Assembly (NCBI RefSeq): GCF_000277645.1
Contig: NZ_AKGG01000005.1
Span: 248,001-312,000 of the forward strand
Length of the DNA: 64,000 nucleotides
Reading direction: 5' to 3'
DNA from: Weissella koreensis KCTC 3621
GTDB lineage: Bacteria; Bacillota; Bacilli; Lactobacillales; Lactobacillaceae
The first letter of the stretch is position 1. Each line of letters opens with the position of its first letter. The notes beneath the pieces are model-generated. The model had not been told where the DNA came from and searched no databases. It saw only the letters and a list, made by a program, of their open reading frames with translations. Made by a program: the position numbers and the translations under genes. Positions 25,673-35,482 of this stretch are shown one piece after another.

Positions 25673-26512
25673 ATGTCTAAAACATTAGAAAATAAAATTA
25701 GTTTAAATAATGGAAAACAAATGCCACAAATGGGATTAGGCGTTTACCAAATTCCAGAGGACCAAACTGCTGCAGTGGTGGAACAAGGAATTATTAATGG
25801 ATACCGTTTAATTGATACAGCACAAATTTATCATAATGAAATTGGAACAGGAGTAGGAATTAAAGCTGGATTAGCTTCAGCTAATTTAAAACGAGAAGAT
25901 TTATTTATTACATCTAAGATATGGAATCGTAATTTAAATTATGAGGAATCATTGGCTGCAGTGGAAGATAGCTTGACTAAATTACAATTAGATTATCTTG
26001 ATTTATATTTAATTCATTGGCCTGGACAAGGGAGCTTTAAGCCAGCTTGGCAAGCGTTAGAAACAATGTATAAAGCTGGAAAAATTAAAGCGATTGGGGT
26101 TAGTAACTTTAATACTGAGCATTTAGCCACCCTTGATACTTTTAAAACAGTTGAACCTGTAATTAATCAAATTGAATTACATCCAGCTTTAACGCAGCTA
26201 CCCTTACGCTCAATTCTAGCTGAACGTAATATTGTAACCGAAGCTTGGTCACCGTTGATGCAAGGAAAACTATTTACCGAGCCATTATTAGTACAATTAG
26301 CTGAAAAATATCATAAGAATCCGGCCCAAATTATTTTAAAGTGGGATCTTCAACAAGGATTAGTTGTTATTACAAAGTCGGTAAATCCTGATCGCTTAAA
26401 AGCGAATGCAGATTTAGATGATTTTGAATTAACAGCGGTTGAAGTGGATGCGATTAGTGCTTTGAATCAGAATGTTCGAGTTGGTCCAGATCCAGCTGAA
26501 TTTGATTTTTAA
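25673..26512 (+). CDS. Aldo/keto reductase
   Basis: This 279-aa NADPH-dependent TIM-barrel oxidoreductase has all four catalytic positions: Asp and Tyr in LIDTAQIYHNE (about residues 44-54), Lys in ITSKIW (about 80) and His in YLIHWP (about 113). NADP-binding elements near the C-terminus include ITKSVNPDRL. The sequence is of the YtbE/2,5-diketo-gluconate reductase type; the physiological aldehyde or ketone is not predictable. AGGAG precedes the ATG. It is a single-gene unit with its own promoter and terminator. Confidence 0.9.
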   Translation: MSKTLENKISLNNGKQMPQMGLGVYQIPEDQTAAVVEQGIINGYRLIDTAQIYHNEIGTGVGIKAGLASANLKREDLFITSKIWNRNLNYEESLAAVEDSLTKLQLDYLDLYLIHWPGQGSFKPAWQALETMYKAGKIKAIGVSNFNTEHLATLDTFKTVEPVINQIELHPALTQLPLRSILAERNIVTEAWSPLMQGKLFTEPLLVQLAEKYHKNPAQIILKWDLQQGLVVITKSVNPDRLKANADLDDFELTAVEVDAISALNQNVRVGPDPAEFDF

Positions 26513-26528
26513 TAAAACATGACAAAAT

Positions 26529-26558
26529 AAAAAGGCTGAGGATTACCTCAGCCTTTTT
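26529..26558 (+). terminator. Terminator of the aldo/keto reductase gene
   Basis: AAAAAGGCTGAGG-ATTA-CCTCAGCCTTTTT is a perfect 13-bp stem, potentially active in both directions. Confidence 0.93.
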
Positions 26559-26564
26559 AAATTA

Positions 26565-26607
26565 TTTTTAAGTAAAAAAAATAAGCAATTCTACTTTACG
26601 TAGAATT
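26565..26607 (-). terminator. Terminator of tRNA-Glu
   Basis: On the minus strand a perfect hairpin (AATTCTAC / GTAGAATT, 26587-26607) is followed by GCTTA and a run of eight T residues. Confidence 0.85.
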
Positions 26608-26619
26608 ACCTATGGACGA

Positions 26620-26691
26620 TAGCTCATCAGGGAGTCGAACCCTGGATGCCGGTGTGAAAAACCGGAGTCTTAACCGCTTGACCAATGAGCC
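26620..26691 (-). tRNA. tRNA-Glu (anticodon UUC)
   Basis: This is a 72-nt minus-strand cloverleaf. The acceptor stem is GGCTCAT/ATGAGCT with G1 opposite U72. The D-arm contains GGTCAAGCGGTTAAGAC. The anticodon stem CCGGT/ACCGG encloses the loop TTTTCAC, giving anticodon TTC. The T-arm is CAGGG-TTCGACT-CCCTG. The 3' CCA is not encoded and must be added. It has its own promoter and terminator and stands alone, opposite in direction to its neighbours. Confidence 0.95.
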
Positions 26692-26724
26692 ATGATGACT
26701 TGTTGTCGCTTAACAACAAATAAT

Positions 26725-26753
26725 ATAATATCAAGAATATAAACATTATGCAA
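26725..26753 (-). promoter_or_regulatory. tRNA-Glu promoter
   Basis: On the minus strand TTGCAT, a 17-bp spacer and TATTAT, with the -10 about 34 nt before the mature tRNA 5' end. Confidence 0.7.
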
Positions 26754-26953
26754 GCTTTTTTTAAAATTAATTTCTATTTTTTTCAAAATTAAAAGGGAAT
26801 ACATTAAAAAGCGGTGGTTATGATAAAATAAGACTTAGCAAATTAGCCATTTAAAGACCCTGTTTAGAGTTACAATTTAAAGGCTGGTATGTTGAAATCA
26901 ATTTTATAGTATCGATCGAAGAAAAATTTCAAGAAGCTTTGAGGTAGGATAAA

Positions 26954-28162
26954 ATGTTTGAGAATAAAAAGATTGTTTTAATTGTGACTGGTGGCATTGC
27001 GGCTTATAAGGCAGCAATATTTGCACGACTTTTAATGAAAGCTGGTGCAACAGTTCGGGTGGTGATGACAGCAAATGCCCTTGAATTCGTAACTGAAAAA
27101 ACTTTTGCGGTTTTGACGAAACAACCGGTTTTAACGGACCTCTTTAATCCAGCGCAGAGTACCCAAGTTGGACATGTTGAAATTGCTGATTGGGCTGATT
27201 ATATGATGGTCGTACCGGCGACAGCTAATATTATTAGTAAAATCGCTCAAGGAATTGGGGATGATGTTGCTAGTACTGTTTTATTAGCTCGACATACACC
27301 ATTATTGGTTGCACCTGCGATGAATGCAAATATGTATAATAACCCAGCCGTTCAACGGAATTTGCAACAATTAAGACAAGACCAGGTCTTAATATTAGAA
27401 CCGGCTTATGGTATGTTGGCAGAAGGATATGCTGGATTAGGACGGTTGCCCGAACCTGATGAGTTATTGGCTCAGGCTGAACTAAAGCTTCGACAAATAC
27501 AAGGGACTTCATTGGAAGGGCAACATTATTTAGTCACCGCGGGTGGTACAAGAGAATATTTAGATCCAGTACGTTATATTGGTAATCGTTCTTCAGGTAA
27601 AATGGGTTATGCAATTGCACAAGCCTTAACGGAGGCAGGAGCCAAAGTAACCTTGATTTCAACAGTTAACTTAAAAGTACCAGTCGGGACTGAAGTTATC
27701 TCGGTGCAATCGGCATTAGAAATGCAAGCTGAAATAGATAAACTGTTTCCTCAAAGTGACGGATTAGTAATGGCGGCAGCAGTAGCTGATTTTCGAACAG
27801 CTGAAGTCGCGACACAAAAAATTAAGAAGAATCAGAATCAAGGACTTGATTTACAGCTAACCCAAAATCCTGATTTAGTAGCTACTTTTGGTGCTAAAAA
27901 ACAGAATCAAAAAGTAATTGCTTTTGCAGCGGAAACAAATGATTTAATTGAGCATGCGCAGACTAAATTACAAAAAAAGCATGCAGATTTATTAGTTGCA
28001 AATGATGTTAGTCGAACAGATCGTGGTTTCGGGGTTGATCAAAATCAAGTGACCATTCTAGAACCAGGTCAACCAAATGAAACGTTACCATTGTTAAGTA
28101 AAATTGAAACAGCTCGCTTGATCGTGCAAAGGATCATAAAATTATCAGTAGGAGAAAATTAA
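26954..28162 (+). CDS. coaBC: Bifunctional phosphopantothenoylcysteine decarboxylase/synthetase CoaBC
   Basis: This 402-aa enzyme makes 4'-phosphopantetheine for coenzyme A. The N-terminal flavodoxin-like CoaC domain has GGIAAYKA, the substrate motif PAMNANMY and GLGRLPEP. The C-terminal CoaB domain has VTAGGTREYLDPVR and AAAVADF. The flexible lid, which in E. coli carries the catalytic Cys (ACGD), reads LAEGYAGLGR here with no Cys. ATG 26954 follows AGGTAGG. mvaS begins right at its stop codon, so the two genes form a tight pair. Confidence 0.94.
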   Translation: MFENKKIVLIVTGGIAAYKAAIFARLLMKAGATVRVVMTANALEFVTEKTFAVLTKQPVLTDLFNPAQSTQVGHVEIADWADYMMVVPATANIISKIAQGIGDDVASTVLLARHTPLLVAPAMNANMYNNPAVQRNLQQLRQDQVLILEPAYGMLAEGYAGLGRLPEPDELLAQAELKLRQIQGTSLEGQHYLVTAGGTREYLDPVRYIGNRSSGKMGYAIAQALTEAGAKVTLISTVNLKVPVGTEVISVQSALEMQAEIDKLFPQSDGLVMAAAVADFRTAEVATQKIKKNQNQGLDLQLTQNPDLVATFGAKKQNQKVIAFAAETNDLIEHAQTKLQKKHADLLVANDVSRTDRGFGVDQNQVTILEPGQPNETLPLLSKIETARLIVQRIIKLSVGEN

Positions 28163-29326
28163 ATGCAAGTTGGAATTGATCAAATTAGTTTCTTTTCACC
28201 AAATTATTATATTGATATGGTTGATTTGGCCATGGCAAGAGAGCAAGACCCCAATAAATATTTAATTGGGATTGGTCAGACTCAACAAGCAGTAATACCA
28301 CCAACACAAGATGCTGTAACAATGGCTGCTAATGCAGCTGAATCTATTTTAACAGACACAGATCGGGAGCAACTTGATTTAATTATTTTTGCTACCGAAT
28401 CTGGAGTGGATAATTCAAAATCAGCTGCTGCTTATTTACAACGTCTATTAGGAATTCAATCATATGCTCGAACAATTGAAATTAAACAAGCTTGTTATGC
28501 TGGAACATATGGATTAATGCAAGCTCGTGATTATGTGGAATTAAATCCTAATAAAAAAGTCTTAGTAGTAGCAAGTGATATTGCTCGTTATGGGCTTGGA
28601 ACTAGTGGTGAAGTGACGCAGGGTGGTGGTGCAGTAGCAATGTTAGTTACGGCTAACCCACGAATTATGACTTTAGAACGTGATAATCAATTTATGACTA
28701 AAGAAGTAATGGATTTTTGGCGGCCAGTTTATGCCACAGAAGCGCGAGTTGACGGTAAATTTTCAAACGATGTTTATCAATCATTCTTTGTGGAATTATG
28801 GGACCGTTACCGCCATATAACAGGTAAAGATATTAATGATTTTAAAGCCTTTGTCTTTCATTTGCCATACACTAAATTGGGCTTAAAAGGATTGCGTAAA
28901 ATTTTGCCAGAAGCGGATGAAGCCAAGCAAAGTAGCCTCTTGGAACAATTTGAAGCGAGCCGTGTAGATAATAAGAATATTGGTAATTTGTACACTGGTT
29001 CATTGTATCTTAGTCTGCTTTCATTATTGAATCATAGTCATGACTTGATTGCTGGTGATCGAATCGGATTATTTTCATATGGATCAGGGGCTGAAGGAGA
29101 ATTTTACTCTGGTATTATTCAAGAAAACTATCAAGAAGCTTTGGTTACGGATCAAATGGAAAATATTTTATCAAATCGAACTAAGCTATCAATTCTAGAA
29201 TATGAAACAATGTTTAATAGCGCTTTAATGGGCGCAGATGATCGACAATTGGATGGGACTAAAGATCCTGCTAAATATATTTTAACGGGTCTAAGAGAAG
29301 AGCGACGCCAATACGAGCAGCATTGA
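28163..29326 (+). CDS. mvaS: Hydroxymethylglutaryl-CoA synthase
   Basis: This 387-aa enzyme condenses acetyl-CoA and acetoacetyl-CoA to HMG-CoA, the entry of the mevalonate route to isoprenoids used by lactic acid bacteria. The nucleophile is Cys111 in KQACYAGTYGL, the same numbering as the staphylococcal enzyme. His and Glu partners are in FHLPYTKLGLKG and the Glu79-type ATESGVDNS. GGAGA precedes the start codon, which directly abuts coaBC. It is followed by an inverted repeat without a T-run (29340-29371). Confidence 0.96.
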   Translation: MQVGIDQISFFSPNYYIDMVDLAMAREQDPNKYLIGIGQTQQAVIPPTQDAVTMAANAAESILTDTDREQLDLIIFATESGVDNSKSAAAYLQRLLGIQSYARTIEIKQACYAGTYGLMQARDYVELNPNKKVLVVASDIARYGLGTSGEVTQGGGAVAMLVTANPRIMTLERDNQFMTKEVMDFWRPVYATEARVDGKFSNDVYQSFFVELWDRYRHITGKDINDFKAFVFHLPYTKLGLKGLRKILPEADEAKQSSLLEQFEASRVDNKNIGNLYTGSLYLSLLSLLNHSHDLIAGDRIGLFSYGSGAEGEFYSGIIQENYQEALVTDQMENILSNRTKLSILEYETMFNSALMGADDRQLDGTKDPAKYILTGLREERRQYEQH

Positions 29327-29339
29327 TATGAAAGCTGGA

Positions 29340-29371
29340 TATAATTAAGGGTGGTTTACACCTTATAATTA
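29340..29371 (+). repeat. Inverted repeat downstream of mvaS
   Basis: TATAATTAAGG, a loop of about 10 nt, and CCTTATAATTA form a near-perfect inverted repeat. There is no T-run on either side, so it is a poor terminator; it could be an operator or an mRNA stabiliser. Each arm also contains a TATAAT. Confidence 0.5.
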
Positions 29372-29436
29372 GAGTAAAATAATTGAGTAATAGACGACCA
29401 TGAACCGCACGTTGATTTAGGAAGAGGACATTTATA

Positions 29437-29877
29437 ATGAAAAACATTTATTTGGCTGGGCCATTTTTTAGTGACGAACAAATCGCACGTTTAGAACGAG
29501 TAGAAGCTGCTTTGGAAAAGAATCCAACGGTAGCATCGTTTTATAGCCCTTTCCGGCATCAATTAGAAGATCTTGAATTTGGCTCAAAAGAATGGGCTGA
29601 AGCAGTTTTTGATGAAGATCGTCGTGAATTGCATAATTCTGAAGTAGTCGTTGGAATTGTTGATTATCAAGATGAACATGTCGACCCAGGAACAGCTTGG
29701 GAATTGGGTTATGCTGGTATGCAAGAAAAGCCAGTTATTGTATTCAAGGAAAAAGACGGTGGAATTAATATCATGATTTCTGTTCCTGGTCATGCGTTTG
29801 TTAAAGATGCAACAGACCTTGCTGAATATGATTTCGATGCTCTTCCAAAGGGTGACTGGGATGGACCAGTCTTCTAA
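29437..29877 (+). CDS. Nucleoside 2-deoxyribosyltransferase
   Basis: This 146-aa enzyme of the NDT family exchanges bases between deoxyribonucleosides in nucleoside salvage. Characteristic elements are IYLAGPFF at residues 4-11, the helical WAEAVFDEDR with acidic residues, and DPGTAWELGYA (about 82-92) containing the catalytic Glu. Length matches the roughly 150-160 aa lactobacillar enzymes. AGAGGA precedes ATG 29437. Such enzymes are common in lactobacilli that rely on external deoxynucleosides. Confidence 0.9.
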   Translation: MKNIYLAGPFFSDEQIARLERVEAALEKNPTVASFYSPFRHQLEDLEFGSKEWAEAVFDEDRRELHNSEVVVGIVDYQDEHVDPGTAWELGYAGMQEKPVIVFKEKDGGINIMISVPGHAFVKDATDLAEYDFDALPKGDWDGPVF

Positions 29878-29905
29878 AGACAATTAAGCAGGGGTAGTAG
29901 CGGGA

Positions 29906-30805
29906 ATGTTGCGACGTGGATTGGATATAATCAAGAAATTTTTAATACGTTTCTGGCTCCCTTTGGGGATTACAATCGGAATGTTGGCAATTGCAATTAC
30001 ATTTACGATGGTACTATTAGCTCGACAACAAATTACGGTTCATATCAGTAACATAACTGTTCGCCAAGGACCAGACGTTTTAAAATCAGCTGAAGGAATT
30101 TTAAAAAAGGGTGAACACCTAAATATTTTGGACCGAGATAATGGTTGGTACAAAATTCAGCGTGAGGATGAGACCACAGGTTGGGTGGCAGGTTGGTTGT
30201 TGGAGCGTAAAGAACCTGTAAAGCATATGAACTTGTTGTCAGAGGCAACGATTGAATTGGACCCAGGTCATGGTGGCTCAGATAATGGAGCGTCAAGTAT
30301 TGATAAAAAACATTTTGAAAAAAATTATACTTTATCTTTGGCGCAAAAGACTAAAAATGAGTTAGAAAAAAATTATGGAACACGAGTTTTTATGTCACGT
30401 GACGATGATCGTGTTGTTGGCTTATTGAAGATTCCAAAGGTGGGTGAATCACATCGAGCGAATGCTTTTGTCTCATTCCATTTTGATTCAACGGTGGAAA
30501 AAAATACCGGAAGCGGCTTCACTGCATATTATGGGAAAGAAGACAATGGTTCACAAGAATTGGCTCAATATTTGAATAGTTCAATGGCGCCAACAATGCC
30601 AATTAAAAACTTAGGAGTTAAACAAGCTGATTATATAGTTTTGAAATATAATTCAGTCCCAGCAGCATTGCTTGAAAATGGTTATATCAATTCAAGTCGT
30701 GATTTTAAAAATATTAAAAATGTAGATTATCAGAAAAAGATTGCTAAGCGAGTTCCGCTAGGTTTAGAGCAGTACTTGAATTATCAAGCAAAACAAGCAG
30801 AATAA
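29906..30805 (+). CDS. N-acetylmuramoyl-L-alanine amidase with SH3b domain
   Basis: This 299-aa membrane-anchored peptidoglycan hydrolase has a basic N-terminus and one transmembrane segment (about residues 14-38). A bacterial SH3 domain follows (about 42-105, ending TGWVAGWLL) and then an Amidase_3 zinc domain. Zinc and catalytic residues are visible in ELDPGHGGSDNG (His122), the Glu in KHFEKNY, SFHFDST and the catalytic Glu in LLENGYINS. It acts outside the membrane. The start codon is 28 nt after the deoxyribosyltransferase stop; the only ribosome-binding sequence is GCGGG. Confidence 0.9.
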   Translation: MLRRGLDIIKKFLIRFWLPLGITIGMLAIAITFTMVLLARQQITVHISNITVRQGPDVLKSAEGILKKGEHLNILDRDNGWYKIQREDETTGWVAGWLLERKEPVKHMNLLSEATIELDPGHGGSDNGASSIDKKHFEKNYTLSLAQKTKNELEKNYGTRVFMSRDDDRVVGLLKIPKVGESHRANAFVSFHFDSTVEKNTGSGFTAYYGKEDNGSQELAQYLNSSMAPTMPIKNLGVKQADYIVLKYNSVPAALLENGYINSSRDFKNIKNVDYQKKIAKRVPLGLEQYLNYQAKQAE

Positions 30806-30845
30806 CTTGAAAAAACAAGTTAATTAAGGGATAATTAATTTTAAT

Positions 30846-31050
30846 TAATAAAGAACCTATGAGAAAGATTATCTCGTGAAAAATGTTTAGCGAACGGGGA
30901 TTGGTGGAAGCCCGTCATTTAATTCATTAGTGGACACTTTTAAGGTCGCATTTGCGCGTTTGCCTCGTTACGGTATTTAAAGTACAAACTAAGGTGGTAC
31001 CGTGCTCTCAAGCGCCCTTGACGATTTTTTAGTCAGGGGTGCTTTTTATT
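30846..31050 (+). promoter_or_regulatory. T-box leader controlling hisS-aspS
   Basis: The T-box core AAGGTGGTACCG (30991-31002) lies before a terminator stem AGCGCCCTTGAC / GTCAGGGGTGCT followed by T residues (31011-31050). Upstream is a stem I with an apical GGTGGAAGCC loop and, on its 3' side, GGACACT; CAC at 30935-30937 fits a histidine specifier codon. Uncharged tRNA-His would favour antitermination and hisS-aspS transcription. Confidence 0.92.
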
Positions 31051-31084
31051 ATTTATTCATATAAAAGATTGGAAGGATACTCAA

Positions 31085-32413
31085 ATGGCACAAAGTATGT
31101 ATCAAAAGCCCAAAGGAACGGCTGATTTATTACCCGGAGAATCACATAAATGGCATTATGTAGAGGAAACGGCACGCTTATTATTTGGTGATTACCAATA
31201 TCAAGAAATTAGAACGCCTATTTTCGAAAGTTTTGAAGTTTTTTCAAGAACCTCAGGTGATACTTCTGATGTGGTAACAAAAGAAATGTATGATTTTAAT
31301 GATAAAGGAGATCGACATTTAGCATTGCGTCCAGAAGGAACGGCGGGGGTAGTTCGTTCCTTTGTTGAAAATAAATTATTTGGACCGGAGTATCAAAAAC
31401 CATATAAAGCATTTTATATTGGACCAATGTTTCGTTATGAACGACCTCAAGCTGGTAGAATGCGTCAATTCCATCAAATTGGGGTCGAAGCATTTGGGGC
31501 AGATGATCCATCACTAGATGCAGAAATGATCGCTATGGTGGTAGACTTCTTTCAAACTTTAGGTCTTTCAAATTTGAAAGTTGTGGTAAACACTTTAGGT
31601 GATGTAGAGTCACGTCAAGCGTATCGTCAAGCTTTGATTGATTATTTAACTCCTCACTTTTCTGAATTGTCACATGATTCGCAAGTGCGTTTGGAAAAAA
31701 ATCCGCTACGAGTATTAGATTCAAAAGATGCTAAGGACCAAGAAATTGTGGCAGATGCTCCTTCAATTCTAGATTACCTTTCTGTTGATGCTAAGGCTCG
31801 ATTTGAGAAACTTCAAATCTTATTAGATGCGTTGGGAATTGAATATGAAATTGATGCTAATGTTGTTCGCGGATTGGATTATTATAATCACACAATTTTT
31901 GAAGTAATGACTCAATCAAAGGCATTAGGACATGGATGGACTACTATTGCTGGAGGAGGACGTTATAACGGACTAGTTGAAGAATTAGGCGGACCTGAAT
32001 TGTCAGGAATCGGATTTGGAATTGGACTAGAACGTTTAATGCTCTTGTTAGAGAATGAAAATGCAGTTCTACCTGAGGCACCGACTCTTGATCTTTATGT
32101 AGCTAATCAAGGTGATGGCACCGATTTGGTGGCTTTGCAATTAGTTCAAGCAGCTCGTTCGTTTGGCTATTCAGTTGATCGAGATTACTTGCAACGTAAA
32201 TTAAAGGGACAATTTAAGTCAGCTGATCGTCAAAAAGCACGATATGTGGTGGTAATTGGGGACCGCGAATTAGAAACTCAGAGTGCTAATTTAAAGAATA
32301 TGCAAACTGGAAAAGAAGTTAATCTTAAATTGGCTGAATTGTACACGAATTTGCCCACTTATTTAACTGATGAAAATGATGTAGACGAAGATAATAATAT
32401 GGAGGCTGAATAG
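31085..32413 (+). CDS. hisS: Histidyl-tRNA synthetase
   Basis: This 442-aa class II synthetase begins [14 protein letters not shown]. Motif 2 is [15 protein letters not shown], preceded by [12 protein letters not shown]; the histidine-specific stretch [14 protein letters not shown] and motif 3 GFGIGLERL follow, with an anticodon-binding domain at the C-terminus. It is controlled by the T-box leader directly upstream and read together with aspS, which starts 3 nt after its stop codon. The C-terminal tail is acidic. Confidence 0.97.
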   Translation: MAQSMYQKPKGTADLLPGESHKWHYVEETARLLFGDYQYQEIRTPIFESFEVFSRTSGDTSDVVTKEMYDFNDKGDRHLALRPEGTAGVVRSFVENKLFGPEYQKPYKAFYIGPMFRYERPQAGRMRQFHQIGVEAFGADDPSLDAEMIAMVVDFFQTLGLSNLKVVVNTLGDVESRQAYRQALIDYLTPHFSELSHDSQVRLEKNPLRVLDSKDAKDQEIVADAPSILDYLSVDAKARFEKLQILLDALGIEYEIDANVVRGLDYYNHTIFEVMTQSKALGHGWTTIAGGGRYNGLVEELGGPELSGIGFGIGLERLMLLLENENAVLPEAPTLDLYVANQGDGTDLVALQLVQAARSFGYSVDRDYLQRKLKGQFKSADRQKARYVVVIGDRELETQSANLKNMQTGKEVNLKLAELYTNLPTYLTDENDVDEDNNMEAE

Positions 32414-32415
32414 AG

Positions 32416-34215
32416 ATGCAGCGCACAAACTATGCAGGATTGATTGATGAAGAGTATTTGGGACAAACGGTTACTCTTCAAGGTTGGGTACAAAAACGTC
32501 GTGATTTAGGGGCTTTAATTTTCGTAGATCTTCGTGATCGCGAAGGTTTAGTACAGTTGACTTTTTCAGATGATGTTAGTGAATCTGCATTAAAGGTTGC
32601 TGATCAATTACGGACTGAATTTGTTATTGAGGTGCAAGGGAAAGTTGCTTTACGTGAAGCGGGGGTTAATCCTAATTTGCGTTCCGGAAAAATTGAAGTA
32701 CAAGTGCAAAGTGCTAAAATTTTAGCCACAGCTAAAACCACGCCTTTTAATATTGATGATAACGTAGACGCTTCTGACGAATTACGTTTAAAGTATCGCT
32801 ATTTGGATCTTCGTCGTCCAGTCATGCAAAAGAATTTAAGAATTCGATCAAAGATTACGGCGGCTACTCATGAATTCTTGGATGACAATGGTTTCATTGA
32901 TATTGAAACCCCTTATCTGGCAAAGTCAACACCCGAAGGAGCTCGTGACTATTTAGTTCCATCACGGGTCAATCCAGGATCGTTTTATGCTTTGCCCCAA
33001 TCACCTCAGCTGTTTAAGCAATTATTAATGGGAGCTGGATTCGATCGTTATTATCAAGTTGCGCGTGCCTTTCGTGATGAAGATTTGCGTGGAGATCGTC
33101 AACCAGAATTTACTCAATTAGATGTCGAAACTTCATTTATGAATCAATCTGAAATTATTGCTTTGGTGAATGAGTGGGTTGCATCTATTATGAAAAAAAC
33201 CGTCAGCTATGAATTGAAGACTGACGAGATTCCAACATTAACTTGGCAAGCATCCATGGACCGCTTTGGAACGGATAAGCCAGACTTACGTTTTGACATG
33301 GAATTGATTGATTTGACAAGCTTTATGCAAAATTCAACATTTAGTGTTTTTGCTAAGGCGGTTGCTAATCAAGGACAAGTTAAAGCCATTGTTGTTCCAG
33401 GTGCTGCCGATAGCTATTCACGTAAGGATCTCGATAAAAAAGCTCAATTCGTAGAGCGTTTTGGAGCCAAGGGACTACCTTGGTTAAAAGTGACTGATGA
33501 AGGATTGAAAGGTCCAATTGCTAAATTCTTTAACGAAAATGAAGCAGAATTATTGGCCGCTACTAATGCGAATGTAGGTGATTTATTGGTGTTTGCAGCT
33601 GACCAGGCTAGTGTAGTAGCAGGGTCTTTGGATGCTTTGCGTCGAATGTTTGCTAAAGAACAAAATTTGATTGATGAACAAAAATGGGCTTTTGCTTGGA
33701 TTATTGATTGGCCATTATTTGAATATCAACCTGAAGAGGACCGGTGGATCTCGGCCCATCATCCATTTACTATGCCAAATGAAGAAGATATTGAACTTTT
33801 AGATACGGTTGAAGGCGCTCATCAAGCGCATGCTCAATCCTATGATTTGGTCTTAAATGGTTATGAATTGGGATCTGGTTCAATTCGTATTCACCGTATG
33901 GATATTCAAGAAAAGATGCTTCAAGCACTTGGATTTACACCAGAAGCAGCACAAGAAGCGTTTGGATTCTTACTAGAAGGAATGGAATATGGATTCCCTC
34001 CAATGGGTGGAATTGCCTTGGGATTAGATCGGTTGGCTATGATTTTAGCAGGAACTGAAAATATTCGTGAAGTGATTGCGTTCCCTAAAAATTCAAAGGG
34101 AAGCGAGCCGATGACTGAAGCCCCACTACCAGTTTCAAAGCAACAATTAGCAGAACTAGAGCTAACTGCGCCTGTTTATGCTGATACAAAGACGCCGAAT
34201 TTATCAGAAGAATAA
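32416..34215 (+). CDS. aspS: Aspartyl-tRNA synthetase
   Basis: This 599-aa class IIb synthetase has an N-terminal OB-fold anticodon-binding domain (about residues 1-105, [14 protein letters not shown]). Motif 2 [18 protein letters not shown] and motif 3 GIALGLDRL frame the catalytic core, and the bacterial GAD insertion domain lies between (about 300-410). It is placed 3 nt behind hisS and shares its T-box control, a known arrangement in which histidine starvation also raises AspRS. Confidence 0.97.
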   Translation: MQRTNYAGLIDEEYLGQTVTLQGWVQKRRDLGALIFVDLRDREGLVQLTFSDDVSESALKVADQLRTEFVIEVQGKVALREAGVNPNLRSGKIEVQVQSAKILATAKTTPFNIDDNVDASDELRLKYRYLDLRRPVMQKNLRIRSKITAATHEFLDDNGFIDIETPYLAKSTPEGARDYLVPSRVNPGSFYALPQSPQLFKQLLMGAGFDRYYQVARAFRDEDLRGDRQPEFTQLDVETSFMNQSEIIALVNEWVASIMKKTVSYELKTDEIPTLTWQASMDRFGTDKPDLRFDMELIDLTSFMQNSTFSVFAKAVANQGQVKAIVVPGAADSYSRKDLDKKAQFVERFGAKGLPWLKVTDEGLKGPIAKFFNENEAELLAATNANVGDLLVFAADQASVVAGSLDALRRMFAKEQNLIDEQKWAFAWIIDWPLFEYQPEEDRWISAHHPFTMPNEEDIELLDTVEGAHQAHAQSYDLVLNGYELGSGSIRIHRMDIQEKMLQALGFTPEAAQEAFGFLLEGMEYGFPPMGGIALGLDRLAMILAGTENIREVIAFPKNSKGSEPMTEAPLPVSKQQLAELELTAPVYADTKTPNLSEE

Positions 34216-34233
34216 TGAGGAATTAATAATTTT

Positions 34234-35115
34234 ATGCAAACAGTAAAAGACTATATGCGAGGCCATGAATACACAAGTCGTTTAACAGCGGCTGTTGTTT
34301 ACGCAGTGTGTGCGGCGATTGCTTTGAACTTCTTTTGGACTAACGGGCATATTTATTCTTCAGGTTTTACTGGGTTAGCTCAGTTGCTTAACACGGTTTT
34401 AACTAAAGCTTTTGGCGTTCCGCTACCAATTTATATTATTTTTGTCCTATTAAATATTCCTTTGTTATTATTTTCAATTAAAAATATTGGAGGACGGTTT
34501 ACTTTCTTTACAGCTGTGGCTATTTTCCTAGCATCATTTGCGATGCGGTTTGTTGTTGGACCAGAGCATCCTTGGACTCAAGATCCATTGATGGACGCCA
34601 TTTTTGGGGGATTGATCAATGGATTTGGAACTGGATTTGCTTTACGTAATGGCTTATCAACTGGTGGCTTAGATATCATTGGAATTGTATTGCGCCGTAA
34701 ATATGGGATTAATATGGGGAATGCCAATTTAATCTTTAATTTCTTTATTTTGTTAGGAGCAGGTTTCTTATTTGGACCTAAATATGCTTTATATACAGCG
34801 ATTGGATTAGTTGTTAATGCACGAATGATTGATGCGTTATATACTCGTCAACAGAAGATGCAAGTGATGATTATTACAGAACGTCCGCAGGAAGTAGCTG
34901 ATTCGTTACAGAATAATTTACGTCGCGGAATTACAATTATTCATCATGCAGAGGGTGCATATAATCATCGACCAAAAGAAATTTTGTTCACAGTAATTTC
35001 TTTGTATGAAGAAATTGATGCATATCATGCTATTGATCAAGCTGATCCTAAGGCATGGTCATCGATGTGGAAAATTGAACGAACCTTCGGACGGTTCTAT
35101 GAACCACGACTATAG
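34234..35115 (+). CDS. YitT-family membrane protein
   Basis: This 293-aa protein has about five to six transmembrane helices in residues 18-200 (YitT/DUF161). A C-terminal soluble DUF2179 domain follows (about 205-290), with MQVMIITERPQEVADSLQ and the terminal ERTFGRFYEPRL. The conserved NGLSTGGLDIIGI loop is present. Function is unknown; it is often described as a putative transporter. It starts 18 nt after aspS and may be in the same transcript. Confidence 0.88.
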   Translation: MQTVKDYMRGHEYTSRLTAAVVYAVCAAIALNFFWTNGHIYSSGFTGLAQLLNTVLTKAFGVPLPIYIIFVLLNIPLLLFSIKNIGGRFTFFTAVAIFLASFAMRFVVGPEHPWTQDPLMDAIFGGLINGFGTGFALRNGLSTGGLDIIGIVLRRKYGINMGNANLIFNFFILLGAGFLFGPKYALYTAIGLVVNARMIDALYTRQQKMQVMIITERPQEVADSLQNNLRRGITIIHHAEGAYNHRPKEILFTVISLYEEIDAYHAIDQADPKAWSSMWKIERTFGRFYEPRL

Positions 35116-35251
35116 TAGTTTGGTAAATGTCGTTTAATTTGTTACTAGTTATAAAAACCTTGCTTTGAGGGTGAAGGTTTGGTAATATTTAATATTGAAC
35201 ATAGTGTGGGTCTTATTGACTAATTAAACACGAGAAAGGAGGGAATTTATC

Positions 35252-35437
35252 ATGACAAAGACTGTTGTTCGTAAGAATGAGTCTCTTGATGATGCTCTCC
35301 GTCGTTTCAAACGTGGTGTGTCAAAAGATGGTACTTTGCAAGAATACCGTAAGCGCGAATACTACATCAAGCCATCAGTTCAACGTAAGTTGAAAGCTGA
35401 AGCTGCACGTAAGCGTAAGAACAAGAAGAGCCGTTAA
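35252..35437 (+). CDS. rpsU: 30S ribosomal protein S21
   Basis: This 61-aa basic protein shows the S21 signature [16 protein letters not shown] and [12 protein letters not shown], with a Lys/Arg-rich C-terminus. AGGAGG precedes ATG 35252, and codon use is biased as in highly expressed genes. It is followed at once by a strong terminator. It lies before yqeY as in many Firmicutes. Confidence 0.98.
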   Translation: MTKTVVRKNESLDDALRRFKRGVSKDGTLQEYRKREYYIKPSVQRKLKAEAARKRKNKKSR

Positions 35438-35447
35438 TAGGTTCAGG

Positions 35448-35482
35448 ACCGAACTATCAATATATTGATAGTTCGGTTTTCT
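35448..35482 (+). terminator. Terminator of rpsU
   Basis: ACCGAACTATCAA-TATA-TTGATAGTTCGGT is a perfect 13-bp stem followed by TTTCTTTT. Confidence 0.95.
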
